Shown here piece by piece: positions 41,943 through 50,071 of a stretch of 64,000 nucleotides of DNA; the first letter of the stretch is position 1; every line of letters begins with the position of its first letter. The notes beneath the pieces were generated by a model that was not told the DNA's origin, made no database searches, and saw nothing but the letters and a program-made list of their open reading frames with translations. Position numbers and translations under genes: made by a program. The DNA lies in the NCBI RefSeq assembly GCF_014201355.1, contig NZ_JACHEG010000001.1, positions 1,302,001 to 1,366,000 of the forward strand, written 5' to 3'. The DNA comes from Aliirhizobium wenxiniae. GTDB taxonomy: Bacteria > Pseudomonadota > Alphaproteobacteria > Rhizobiales > Rhizobiaceae.

Positions 41943-42959
41943 TCAGACAGGCGTGACGCGGATGATATCCGCCAGAAGATCATGCAACTGGTCACGATAA
42001 CCGTTACGCGCAGACGGGCCGCTTTCATTCGACGTCATCACCACCGTCATGGCAAGTGACGGGATGACATAGACCATCTGCCCTCCATAACCCCATCCGA
42101 ACTTGACATCCTCTCCACCGATCTCCCGCATGAACCACCCATAGCCGTAGGCATCGCCCGAAAAACGGGAGTTGGTGCGCGAGGTCCATGACTGGTCGAT
42201 CCAGGATTGCGAGACCACCTGCCGGCCTTGGTTCGACTTACCGTCATTGCGGTAAAGCTCTCCAAAAGCCATCAGCGAGCGGGCGGACATCGCCATCTGG
42301 TTTCCGCCCAGATAGATGCCCTGTGGGTCACGCTCCCATGCCCCGATCCTGAAACCATCGACCGGCTCCAGCCATTCACGCGCCAGCGCCAGGGTCGATT
42401 TTGCCCCGACCCGGGTCAGAATGGCGGAGAGAAGATGCGTCGATGCAGTCGAATACAGCATCTCGCCACCCGGTTCGCCATCGAACGGTTCTGACAGGGC
42501 AAATCGCACCCAGTTCGGGCTTGCCACCCACCGCCCGTAATTCGGTCCCGACATTCGCGACAACCCGGCCTGCATCGAAAGCAGGTTGCCTATCGTGACC
42601 TCGTGAAGACGCGGATCGGGATTGCGTGGCAGATCGGCTTTCAGGATCGGTGCTATCTTCTGATCGGTCCCTTCCAGAAGCTTGCGATCGATAGCGATAC
42701 CGACAAGGCAGGAAATGATCGATTTCGACGCCGACTTGATGTTGCTCGACGCCGCAAGCGAACGTCCGTTGAAGGCCCGCTCGGCCAGCGGCTCTCCATT
42801 GCGATAGACCAGAACCACCTTCAGCGGTTCCAGCCCGGCGGCGCGGTCGAGAACCGTTTTCAACGTCTCGGGCGGTTGAGGCACCGGCTGCTGGGCAAAT
42901 GCGCGACCGGCGACGAACAGGAATGGAGCGGACAGGAGTGCGGAACGACGTGTGATCAT
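41943..42959 (-). CDS. Serine hydrolase, beta-lactamase/class C family
   Basis: From the ATG at 42959 the protein has 338 residues. The signal peptide (MITRRSALLSAPFLFVAGRAFAQ) contains paired arginines. SASK (residues 76-79) in NIKSASKSIIS supplies the SxxK nucleophile and lysine, and YSTASTHLLSA and GYGGQMVYVIPSL are typical of this group. Family members include esterases, D-peptidases and beta-lactamases; none can be singled out. The frame continues 79 codons upstream without coding features. Confidence 0.87.
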   Translation of the reverse strand: MITRRSALLSAPFLFVAGRAFAQQPVPQPPETLKTVLDRAAGLEPLKVVLVYRNGEPLAERAFNGRSLAASSNIKSASKSIISCLVGIAIDRKLLEGTDQKIAPILKADLPRNPDPRLHEVTIGNLLSMQAGLSRMSGPNYGRWVASPNWVRFALSEPFDGEPGGEMLYSTASTHLLSAILTRVGAKSTLALAREWLEPVDGFRIGAWERDPQGIYLGGNQMAMSARSLMAFGELYRNDGKSNQGRQVVSQSWIDQSWTSRTNSRFSGDAYGYGWFMREIGGEDVKFGWGYGGQMVYVIPSLAMTVVMTSNESGPSARNGYRDQLHDLLADIIRVTPV

Positions 42960-43041
42960 GGGTCGAGAGATAGGGCAATGCGATTGCTGCAATAAGGCGG
43001 AACCTGCAGCCTCACGCCGAAATGAATCTCCGTGACCTGCC

Positions 43042-43935
43042 TCAGATATCAGCTTCCGCAAATATCTTCGCGACCCAGTCGATGAACACCCGCACGCGCG
43101 GCGAGAGCTGGCGGTTTTGCGGATAAAGAGCGGAAAGCGGTGTGGGCGGCGGCGGAAAATCCGGCAGCACTTCCACCAGCGTGCCGTCATCGACATGTCG
43201 CTGCAGGTGATAACGCGGCGCCTGCATCAGGCCGAAGTCTCTGCGGGCAAGATCCATGACCGTATCGGAATTGTTGACGGTGACGCGCCCCGGCAAGGTC
43301 ACGTAGCGCACGGTTTCTCCCACCACAAATTCGAGCGGCATGATCTGCCCCGTGCGTGAAGAGATGAAGCCGACCGCCTGATGTCCATCCAGCTCGTCCG
43401 GCGTTTGCGGCATGCCATGGCTTTTGACATAGTCCGGGCTGGCGCAGGTCATCTCGCGGATGGAACCGAGCCTGCGCATGATCAGCGAACTGTCGCTTGC
43501 CTCCCCCGCCCGGATCACGCAGTCGACACCCTCGCGCACAAGATCCACAAACCGGTCCCCCTGACCGAACTGGATCTCCAGCAACGGATAGCGATCGAGA
43601 AACGACCGCAGATGCGGCAACAGAAAGGTCTGGGTCAGCATAGGATGCGCATCAACCCGCAATATGCCCTGCGGTTTCGCATCCCGAAAGATCGCCTCCG
43701 CCTCATCCACATCGGCAAGGATCGACAAGCAACGTTGATAAAATGCGCTGCCATCCAGCGTCACGGCCACATGTCGTGTCGTCCGCTCAAGCAGTCGCGC
43801 GCCGACATCGGCTTCCAAAGTCTTGATCGCCTGCGTGGCGGTGGAGCGGGCCAGCCCCAGATCGGCGGCAGCCGCAAGAAAACTGCCCCGTTCCACCACC
43901 CGCACGAAAAGCTGCATGCGCAATAATCTGTCCAT
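43042..43935 (-). CDS. LysR-family regulator divergent from an SDR-tautomerase pair
   Basis: This 297-residue LysR protein has the N-terminal helix-turn-helix (GSFLAAAADLGLARSTATQAIKTLE) and a substrate-binding domain. LysR regulators commonly control the divergent operon, here the SDR and tautomerase genes, with 97 nt between the start codons. A perfect 12-bp palindrome lies in that gap. The inducer is unknown. Confidence 0.92.
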   Translation of the reverse strand: MDRLLRMQLFVRVVERGSFLAAAADLGLARSTATQAIKTLEADVGARLLERTTRHVAVTLDGSAFYQRCLSILADVDEAEAIFRDAKPQGILRVDAHPMLTQTFLLPHLRSFLDRYPLLEIQFGQGDRFVDLVREGVDCVIRAGEASDSSLIMRRLGSIREMTCASPDYVKSHGMPQTPDELDGHQAVGFISSRTGQIMPLEFVVGETVRYVTLPGRVTVNNSDTVMDLARRDFGLMQAPRYHLQRHVDDGTLVEVLPDFPPPPTPLSALYPQNRQLSPRVRVFIDWVAKIFAEADI

Positions 43936-43984
43936 GGCAATTGTTCATCACATGCAAATTGTCATGTCAAATGACCGCCATTGT

Positions 43985-43996
43985 TCTCCATGGAGA
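43985..43996. promoter_or_regulatory. Palindrome in the LysR/SDR divergent promoter region
   Basis: TCTCCATGGAGA is a perfect 12-bp palindrome 37 nt upstream of the SDR start and about 50 nt from the LysR start. The region also contains CAATTG-like dyads nearer the LysR gene. It is a candidate regulator site only. Confidence 0.3.
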
Positions 43997-44032
43997 TCAT
44001 CATATCTTCATCACCAGAAAAGGAGAATTACC

Positions 44033-44773
44033 ATGACCGAGAACACCAACCGCGTAGCAATCATCACCGGCGCCTCCAAGGGGATAGGCAAGGCTCTGGC
44101 CCTGCGTCTCGCCAAGGATGGCCTTGCCGTCGTCGTCAACTATGCATCGAGCCAGAGTGCTGCCGATGATGTCGTCCGCGAAATCGAAACGGCTGGCGGC
44201 AGGGCAATCGCTGTCAAGGCAGATGTCGGCACGTCGGCAGGCGTCACAGCACTCTTCGATGCGGCAGAGAAAAGCTTCGGCGGCATCGATATCCTGGTCA
44301 ACAATGCCGGCATCATGAAGCTCTCGCCGCTGATCGAAATGGATGACGCCGAATTCGACAGGCACGTCACCATCAACCTCACCGGCACATTCTACGGCAT
44401 TCGCGAGGCCGGTAAGCGGCTGCGCGAGGGCGGCCGGATCATCAACTTTTCATCCAGCGTCGTCGGCATGTACGGTCCGGGTTACGGCCCCTATGCCGCC
44501 AGCAAGGCAGGCGTCGAGGCAATGACCCATGTTGCCTCCAAGGAACTCGGCAAACGCCGGATCACCGTAAACGCCGTCGCCCCCGGCCCGGTGGAAACCG
44601 AACTGTTCATGACCGGCAAGTCGGAAGAACTGGTCCAGAACATAATCCGCAACATTCCGCTCGGCCGTCTCGGCCAGCCGGACGATATCGCCTCCGTCGT
44701 CTCGTTCCTGGCAAGCACCGAGAGCGGTTGGATCAACGGCCAGGTCCTGCGCGCCAATGGCGGCATGATCTGA
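44033..44773 (+). CDS. Short-chain dehydrogenase/reductase (FabG-like)
   Basis: This 246-residue SDR has the NAD(P) motif TGASKGIGKAL, NNAGIM, the catalytic Ser in FSSSVVGMYG, the YxxxK motif (YAASKAG), and the substrate-side GRLGQPDDIASVVSFL. The ATG at 44033 follows AAAAGGAGAA at good spacing, whereas the longer frame begins inside the LysR gene region. The classical fold and length match 3-oxoacyl-ACP reductase-like enzymes of unknown specificity. It forms an operon with the tautomerase gene 25 nt downstream. Confidence 0.92.
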   Translation: MTENTNRVAIITGASKGIGKALALRLAKDGLAVVVNYASSQSAADDVVREIETAGGRAIAVKADVGTSAGVTALFDAAEKSFGGIDILVNNAGIMKLSPLIEMDDAEFDRHVTINLTGTFYGIREAGKRLREGGRIINFSSSVVGMYGPGYGPYAASKAGVEAMTHVASKELGKRRITVNAVAPGPVETELFMTGKSEELVQNIIRNIPLGRLGQPDDIASVVSFLASTESGWINGQVLRANGGMI

Positions 44774-44798
44774 AACGCGAACAAGAAGGGAAATTCCA

Positions 44799-45017
44799 AT
44801 GCCGTTCGTCAACATCAAGACGCCGGAAGGCGCACTGACAAAGGCCCAGAAGGAAGAGATCGTGCATCGCACGACCGACATGCTGGTCGAATACATGAGT
44901 GAGGCTGCCCGCCCCCACACGCTGGTGCTGATCGAGGAAGTGAAGGATGGCGGCTACGGCCGCGCCGACGAGATTTTCGTCATTCCCGAAGCATATCGTG
45001 CTCCGGCCGGAGCCTGA
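44799..45017 (+). CDS. 4-oxalocrotonate tautomerase family protein
   Basis: This 72-residue protein has the catalytic proline directly after the initiator methionine (MPFVNIKTPEG) and the rest of the tautomerase fold (LTKAQKEEIVHRTTDML, TLVLIEEVKDGGYG). Such enzymes act through an N-terminal Pro1 on keto-enol substrates or halogenated acids. AAGGGAA precedes the ATG. It is presumably controlled by the divergent LysR regulator. Confidence 0.88.
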   Translation: MPFVNIKTPEGALTKAQKEEIVHRTTDMLVEYMSEAARPHTLVLIEEVKDGGYGRADEIFVIPEAYRAPAGA

Positions 45018-45033
45018 ACACTCTCGCCATACA

Positions 45034-45061
45034 AAAAGGCGGCGCGAACAGGTCGCGCCGC
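45034..45061 (-). terminator. Terminator after ompW
   Basis: A perfect 9-bp stem (GCGGCGCGA at 45039-45047 with TCGCGCCGC at 45053-45061) with a 5-nt loop runs into CTTTTTG on the minus strand. It lies 28 nt past the ompW stop. It can also fold at the end of the tautomerase transcript. Confidence 0.8.
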
Positions 45062-45089
45062 ACTAAAGACCCCCCGCCCTATTCCTCTA

Positions 45090-45782
45090 TCAGAAGCGGT
45101 AGGTGACACCTGCACCGATCAGCCACGGATCGATCTTGGCCTTGCCCGAAAGCGGGACACCCAACGGGCTGTTGTCAACTTTCCAATCCGTTTCGAGGAA
45201 GATCTTCTTCACGTCGAAATTGATACCCCAATGTTCGTCGAGCATGTAGTCGAAACCGGCCTGCAGAGCCCAGCCGAAGTCATTCTTGACGTCGAGATTC
45301 TTGAAGCCACCCTTGTCGGACTGATTGTAGAACATCGAGTAGTTGATGCCCGCACCGACATACGGCTTGAACGCGCCGAAATCGGTAAAGTGATACTGCA
45401 GCGTCAGTGTCGGCGGCAGAAGCCAGGCCTTGCCCACATCCAGATCTGCAGCACCAGTCGTGTTGATCTTGGCATAGGTCGTGCCGAGGATCAGTTCTGC
45501 GGCAATATTGTCGGTGAAGAAGTAGCTGATATCCACTTCCGGGATGACAGTGTCGCTATATTCCAGCCCGAGAGCAGAGTTCTGGTCGACCGAACCGCTA
45601 TCCTTGGTGATGACGCCAAGCGCGCGTACGCGGATCTGCCACGGGCTCGGAGAGGAAATCGCTTCGTCTGCAACGGGCGCGACCTGAGCGGGCGCCATGT
45701 CCGCAGCTGCTGCCCCGAATGCGAAAAAGCCTGCGCTGATCCCCACCATCCAACGCGCATAGTTCCTGCTGCTGATTGTCAT
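45090..45782 (-). CDS. ompW: OmpW-family outer membrane protein
   Basis: This 230-residue protein has a signal peptide (WMVGISAGFFAFGAAAADM) and OmpW features: WQIRVRALGVI, IPEVDISYFFTDNIAAELILG, WLLPPTLTLQYHF, FKPYVGAGINYSMFY and a C-terminal GAGVTYRF ending in aromatic Phe. It forms an 8-stranded barrel with a hydrophobic channel for small nonpolar molecules. AAGGAGA precedes the ATG, and a perfect FNR-type box lies about 75 nt upstream, suggesting induction at low oxygen. Confidence 0.93.
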   Translation of the reverse strand: MTISSRNYARWMVGISAGFFAFGAAAADMAPAQVAPVADEAISSPSPWQIRVRALGVITKDSGSVDQNSALGLEYSDTVIPEVDISYFFTDNIAAELILGTTYAKINTTGAADLDVGKAWLLPPTLTLQYHFTDFGAFKPYVGAGINYSMFYNQSDKGGFKNLDVKNDFGWALQAGFDYMLDEHWGINFDVKKIFLETDWKVDNSPLGVPLSGKAKIDPWLIGAGVTYRF

Positions 45783-45849
45783 AAAACATCTCCTTCCAGC
45801 CTGCCTGAATCTTCTGGAAAAGATCTAAAACTCGTGTAGTTGCAGACAC

Positions 45850-45863
45850 TTGATCGAGATCAA
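45850..45863. promoter_or_regulatory. FNR/FixK-type box upstream of ompW
   Basis: TTGATCGAGATCAA matches the FNR/FixK consensus TTGAT-N4-ATCAA exactly. The dyad extends to 9-bp arms (ACACTTGAT and ATCAAGTGT). Its centre is about 75 nt before the ompW start codon, which leaves room for a promoter activated from a site near -41. Confidence 0.8.
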
Positions 45864-45960
45864 GTGTACCCATTAGCTAATCAAGGAGACGGCGGTTGTT
45901 GCCTAAATGACGCAGTGGCGATGCGCCGCTGATTTCCTCTCGCTCCACGGGATACCGCAA

Positions 45961-45997
45961 AGGAAAAGCCCCGCCTCCGGAACTGGAGGCGGGGCTT
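45961..45997 (-). terminator. Terminator after the acetyltransferase gene
   Basis: A perfect 13-bp stem (AAGCCCCGCCTCC at 45966-45978 with its complement at 45985-45997) and a 6-nt loop read into CTTTTCC on the minus strand. It is about 50 nt after the acetyltransferase stop. Confidence 0.85.
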
Positions 45998-46045
45998 CGG
46001 GATGATCGGAGCAGCCGCGAGGCCTTTTTGCTGAACAATTTTATT

Positions 46046-46615
46046 TCAGGCCAGCTTGCGACCACTCGCAACGATCATGCCCACAGCGCCCTCAAGCCAG
46101 GCGGATTTCAATTCCAACGCCAGAAAACGGTCGCGTTGGAACGGGCCGGGCATGACGAGATGCGCAGTCTTTTCGGCAAAGAAGCCGAACCGCTCGTAGT
46201 AGGCGGCATCACCGACCAGCAGGATCGCTCCATGGCCACGATTGTGTGCCTCAGCAATCGCGGCACGCATCAATGCGCCGCCGATTCCTCGACCTTCCTG
46301 ATCGTTAGATACGGCAAGCGGCCCGAGCAGAAGCGCCTCAATCGGATTGCCTTCCGGCGAAATGCCGGCTTCGACGTTCCACAAACGAACCGTACCGATC
46401 ACATGGCCGTCGCCATCGCGAGCGACGAGCGCCAGACCTTCCGCCGGCAGGCGGTTGCGGCGGATCTTCTCCGAAGACTTCTTACGGCGGTCAGCCCCCA
46501 TCGCGCGGTCGAGCAACGTCTCGCGTGCAACGACATCGGCCGGAGTTTCCGTATCGATCGTGTAGGTTTGGCTCGGCGCAAAGAATGCGCGGACAGAATC
46601 AAGAACAGTGGCCAT
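46046..46615 (-). CDS. GNAT-family N-acetyltransferase
   Basis: This 189-residue protein has a GNAT core with GPLAVSNDQEGRGIGGALMRAAIAEA (acetyl-CoA pyrophosphate loop QEGRGIG) and YYERFGFFAEK. It lies 125 nt downstream of the ornithine decarboxylase gene on the same strand, without a terminator between, so the two may be cotranscribed. A polyamine or protein substrate is possible but not shown. Confidence 0.9.
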   Translation of the reverse strand: MATVLDSVRAFFAPSQTYTIDTETPADVVARETLLDRAMGADRRKKSSEKIRRNRLPAEGLALVARDGDGHVIGTVRLWNVEAGISPEGNPIEALLLGPLAVSNDQEGRGIGGALMRAAIAEAHNRGHGAILLVGDAAYYERFGFFAEKTAHLVMPGPFQRDRFLALELKSAWLEGAVGMIVASGRKLA

Positions 46616-46740
46616 CTTTGGGCCTCCCGCACTTAAAACCGTTTCAGACGGTATCGAGGGTTCATTGTGGATTTGCGGCCCCCGGCTGGAGGTTCGGGAA
46701 CCGCGAAACTATCGGCAGAAACTGCCTAAGACGACGCCAA

Positions 46741-47874
46741 TTAGATGACGTATGCCTTGAGCGGCTCGAAGCCGTTGAAGGCGACGGCCGAGTAGGTTGT
46801 CGTGTAGGCGCCAGTGCCTTCGATCAGAACATCGTCACCGATCGAAAGGGAGATCGGCAGCGGATACATGTTCTTTTCGTACATCACGTCGGCCGAATCG
46901 CAGGTCGGGCCGGCCAGAACGCAGGGCTCCATCTCGTCACCGTCACGCTCGGTGCGGATCGGGTAACGGATGGCCTCATCCATGGTTTCGGCCAGACCGC
47001 CGAACTTGCCGATGTCGAGGAAGACCCAGCGGTGGTTGTCGTTGTCCGACTTGCGCGAGACGAGAACGACTTCCGCCTTGATGACGCCTGCATTGCCGAC
47101 CATGCCGCGACCCGGCTCGATGATCGTCTTCGGCAGGTTGTTGCCGAAATGCTTGCGCAGCGAAGCGGAGATCGCCTGGCCGTATTCCTCGGCCTTCGGG
47201 ATGTCGCGCAGGTACTTGGTCGGGAAGCCGCCGCCCATGTTGACCATCTGCAGGACGATGCCCTGCTTGGCCAGCTGTGAGAAGACGCGCTTGGCATCGG
47301 CCAGAGCCGAATCCCAGGCATCGACCTTGGTCATCTGCGAACCGACATGGAACGACACACCGTAGGATTCGAGGCCCAGCTGGTGAGCGTAGACGAGAAC
47401 GTCAACGGCCATCTGCGGTACGCAGCCGAACTTGCGCGACAGCGGCCATTCGGCGCCTTCACCGTCGGTCAGAACGCGGCAGAATACCTTCGCGCCCGGA
47501 GCGGCACGGGAGATCTTTTCGACTTCCTCATGGCTGTCGACAGCGAAGAGACCGACGCCGAGTGCGTGTGCACGGGCGATATCGCGTTCCTTCTTGATCG
47601 TGTTGCCGAAGGAGATGCGGTCGGCGGTTGCACCAGCATCGAGAGCCATCTGGATTTCGGCGACGGAAGCGCAATCGAAGCTCGAGCCGAGAGAGGCGAG
47701 CAGTTTGAGGATTGCCGGTTCCGGGTTTGCCTTGACGGCGTAGTAGATCGCGCTGTCCGGCAGGGCATGACGGAACGCATGGAAATTGTCACGTACGACA
47801 TCGAGGTCGACAACGAGGCACGGGCCTTCCGGACGTCGGGTCTTGATGAAGTCGAGGATGCGAGCAGTGGTCAT
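46741..47874 (-). CDS. Ornithine/lysine decarboxylase, fold-III PLP enzyme
   Basis: This 377-residue enzyme belongs to the alanine-racemase-fold decarboxylases. The PLP lysine is Lys48 in YYAVKANPEP. HVGSQ, GGGFP and EPGRGMV bind the phosphate. CVLAGPTCDSADV near residue 324 holds the cysteine donated across the dimer. It makes putrescine from ornithine (possibly cadaverine from lysine). AAGGGA precedes the ATG at proper spacing, and a long structured leader upstream suggests post-transcriptional control. Confidence 0.94.
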   Translation of the reverse strand: MTTARILDFIKTRRPEGPCLVVDLDVVRDNFHAFRHALPDSAIYYAVKANPEPAILKLLASLGSSFDCASVAEIQMALDAGATADRISFGNTIKKERDIARAHALGVGLFAVDSHEEVEKISRAAPGAKVFCRVLTDGEGAEWPLSRKFGCVPQMAVDVLVYAHQLGLESYGVSFHVGSQMTKVDAWDSALADAKRVFSQLAKQGIVLQMVNMGGGFPTKYLRDIPKAEEYGQAISASLRKHFGNNLPKTIIEPGRGMVGNAGVIKAEVVLVSRKSDNDNHRWVFLDIGKFGGLAETMDEAIRYPIRTERDGDEMEPCVLAGPTCDSADVMYEKNMYPLPISLSIGDDVLIEGTGAYTTTYSAVAFNGFEPLKAYVI

Positions 47875-47880
47875 GGGTCA

Positions 47881-48130
47881 GTCCCTTCGAAATCTCAAAG
47901 CTCCGGCTGCGAACCGGAGGACAAAGGACGGATAAGAATGCGCTCGGCGCCAGTAGTTGGAGACACTGGTACCGTGAGCACGCTTTACCGCGCGATATGT
48001 AGACCAACGCCCTGCCACGAGCTTTGATCCGGCTTTGTCTGCCTTGGATTGGAGGGTTGTCCCTACCGCACTTCCGGCAATGATGGTGTGCCTCTTCAGA
48101 ATTGCAAGCTGATGGAAAGCCTGCAGAGAC
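47881..48130 (-). ncRNA. Candidate structured leader of the ornithine decarboxylase gene (speF-like)
   Basis: The minus-strand leader contains a hairpin CTCCGG/CCGGAG (47901-47906 with 47914-47919) 27-45 nt before the start codon. A second hairpin is CCAGT/ACTGG (47950-47954 with 47965-47969). A long reading frame without stops runs through it and ends 5 nt before the decarboxylase ATG. Alphaproteobacterial ornithine decarboxylase genes are known to carry the conserved speF RNA motif (Rfam RF00518) in this position. I cannot check the covariance model, so the identity is tentative. Confidence 0.45.
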
Positions 48131-48420
48131 TAGAAAGGCCCGCACCGTCGTTGCTTCAGATGTCCTCGCATTTTCCGGTTGGCCGGAATAGCGACTGGAG
48201 GGGTTAGTTCCAGGTACCTTACCGATGACCTCACCTTAGAGATAAATCTCAATTCGAGGGTCGGCGGACACCCATGGGCACGTGCGACTTTGGGCAAAGC
48301 GGGAGATAAGAATATTCGCCGTCATAATCAAGAGATTTTTTACGCTCGACCATATTTTTACATTGGTCCATAAACATCGAACAACGCGCCGATATTCGTT
48401 CAGTATTTAGGAGACACCAC
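48131..48420. other. Divergent intergenic region before the second LysR-family gene
   Basis: Together with the decarboxylase leader this forms a 546-bp gap between divergent genes. The part near 48310-48400 is AT-rich and should carry the LysR-family promoter; AGGAG at 48408-48412 is its ribosome-binding site. Apart from a 13-codon minus-strand ORF near 48170, nothing recognisable was found. Confidence 0.4.
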
Positions 48421-49314
48421 TTGGATACCCTCACCCGCATGCGCGCCTTCATCGATGTGGTCGAAGCTGAGGGTTTCTCGGCCGCCGCGCGGCGTACCGG
48501 CCGCTCCAAGGCACTGCTCTCCAAATACGTCCGCGAGCTTGAGGATGATCTGGGCGCGCTGCTTTTGAACCGCACGACGCGGCAGTTCTCTCTCACCGAA
48601 GCGGGCCACACCTATTATCGCAGCGCTTCGGACATATTGAAGGAGATCGACAACCTCGCTGACCTAGTGCGCGAAGGCAATGCGGACCTCAAGGGCCGCT
48701 TGCGCGTTTCCGTGCCACGCACTTTCATCGACGCCGATGTCGGCCAGTCGCTGATCGATTTCGCCAAGGCTCATCCCGATGTTCAGCTGGAAATCGTAGC
48801 CGATGACCGGTTCGTCGATCTGATCGAGGAAAATTTCGATCTGGCGATCCGCATCACCCGTCTGGAAGATTCCGGCATGATCGCAAAAAAGCTCAATGAT
48901 TTCCGCGTCCACGCTGTCGCGACCGCAGATATAGTCGCGCAATACGGCCCGCTGGAACATCCGCAGCAGTTGAGCAATGTCCCCTTCATCATCGACACCA
49001 ATACGCGCGGGCATAACAATATCCGCTTCGTCGAAAAGGACGGCTCGACACTATCCGTCGGCGTCTCTGGCCCGATTGAGGTCAACAGCCCGCAGGCAAC
49101 CCTACGCGCCGCCCGCGCGGGCTTGGGCGTTGCGATCATCCCGGATTTCATCGCCAACGCCCATATCCAGTCCGGCGAACTCGTCACACTTTTCGATGAC
49201 TACATCATCAAGGATCGCGGCATCTATGCCGTTTATCCTCATCGCCGCTATCTGCCGGCCAAGGTCAGAAGCTTCGTCGATTTTCTCGCCAACTGGTTCC
49301 GCCAGGCGAGATGA
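48421..49314 (+). CDS. LysR-family transcriptional regulator
   Basis: This 297-residue regulator has the LysR helix-turn-helix (GFSAAARRTGRSKALLSKYVRELE) and the C-terminal effector domain (LKGRLRVSVPRTFIDADVG). The start is TTG at 48421, set by AGGAG at 48408-48412; the next ATG (48439) would remove part of the first helix. It is divergent from the ornithine decarboxylase gene, with the long leader between them. Whether it controls that gene is unknown. Confidence 0.9.
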   Translation: MDTLTRMRAFIDVVEAEGFSAAARRTGRSKALLSKYVRELEDDLGALLLNRTTRQFSLTEAGHTYYRSASDILKEIDNLADLVREGNADLKGRLRVSVPRTFIDADVGQSLIDFAKAHPDVQLEIVADDRFVDLIEENFDLAIRITRLEDSGMIAKKLNDFRVHAVATADIVAQYGPLEHPQQLSNVPFIIDTNTRGHNNIRFVEKDGSTLSVGVSGPIEVNSPQATLRAARAGLGVAIIPDFIANAHIQSGELVTLFDDYIIKDRGIYAVYPHRRYLPAKVRSFVDFLANWFRQAR

Positions 49315-49426
49315 CGCAATAGATGACACAGTAATTGTGTAACATGTGAGTCGAAATTCCGTCCCATTTCAACGGCACAGCAGGCTGGACCGGATCACAC
49401 GGGGACAAACACAGGCGCCGGACCGA

Positions 49427-50071
49427 ATGAGAAAAAGACTCGCGATCATCACTGCCCTTGCAGCCTGTACGCTGCCTTATGCCGCCTCGGCCCATCCCCA
49501 CATCTTTGTCGAATCGCGGCTGGAAGTAATCGGCGGGCCGGATGGCATGGTGCAAGAGCTGCGCAATGTCTGGCGTTTCGACGAGGTCTTCTCGTCCAGC
49601 GTATTGCTGGATTTCGACAAGAACACCGACCTGAAGCTCGACGAAGGGGAATTGGCGGAACTCGGCGAGACGATGCGCACCTCGCTTGGCGACTACCACT
49701 ACTTCACCGCTCTGACGATGAACGGCGCAACTGTCGGCGTGCAAAAACCGGACGTGATCCACGTCACCTTCAAGGATGGTCAGATCCTCGTCTTTTTCTC
49801 GGTCAAACCGGACAAGCCGATGCCGCTCAAGGGCAGGCTGACCTTCGGCATCTACGACCCCACCATGTATACCGCGATCGACTTCCCGACCGACAAGGAT
49901 CTGGTGGCCGAAGGCCCCGCCTTCGCCAAATGCCAGCACAAGGTCGTCCGTCCGGATCCCGACGAGGTTCTCTCCCAGAACAGCACCTCGCTGACCGATG
50001 CGTTTTTCAACGATCCGACCGGAACCGACATGTCGAAAATGTTTGCGACCCGTCTGGAGCTGACATGCTGA
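49427..50071 (+). CDS. DUF1007 periplasmic protein of a metal-transport pair
   Basis: This 214-residue protein has a signal peptide (LAIITALAACTLPYAASA) directly followed by HPHIFVESRLEV, the conserved DUF1007 start. The rest is the usual beta-rich domain (NVWRFDEVFSSSVLLDFDKNTDLKLDEGEL). DUF1007 proteins are encoded next to NicO-type nickel/cobalt permeases and may bind the metal in the periplasm. The stop overlaps the ATG of the permease gene (ATGCTGA), so the two are tightly coupled. Confidence 0.85.
   Translation: MRKRLAIITALAACTLPYAASAHPHIFVESRLEVIGGPDGMVQELRNVWRFDEVFSSSVLLDFDKNTDLKLDEGELAELGETMRTSLGDYHYFTALTMNGATVGVQKPDVIHVTFKDGQILVFFSVKPDKPMPLKGRLTFGIYDPTMYTAIDFPTDKDLVAEGPAFAKCQHKVVRPDPDEVLSQNSTSLTDAFFNDPTGTDMSKMFATRLELTC

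Noticed and set aside
47789..48145. 118-codon minus-strand frame overlapping the start of the decarboxylase gene
   Set aside because: It overlaps the conserved N-terminus in another frame and has no ribosome-binding site or recognisable domain.
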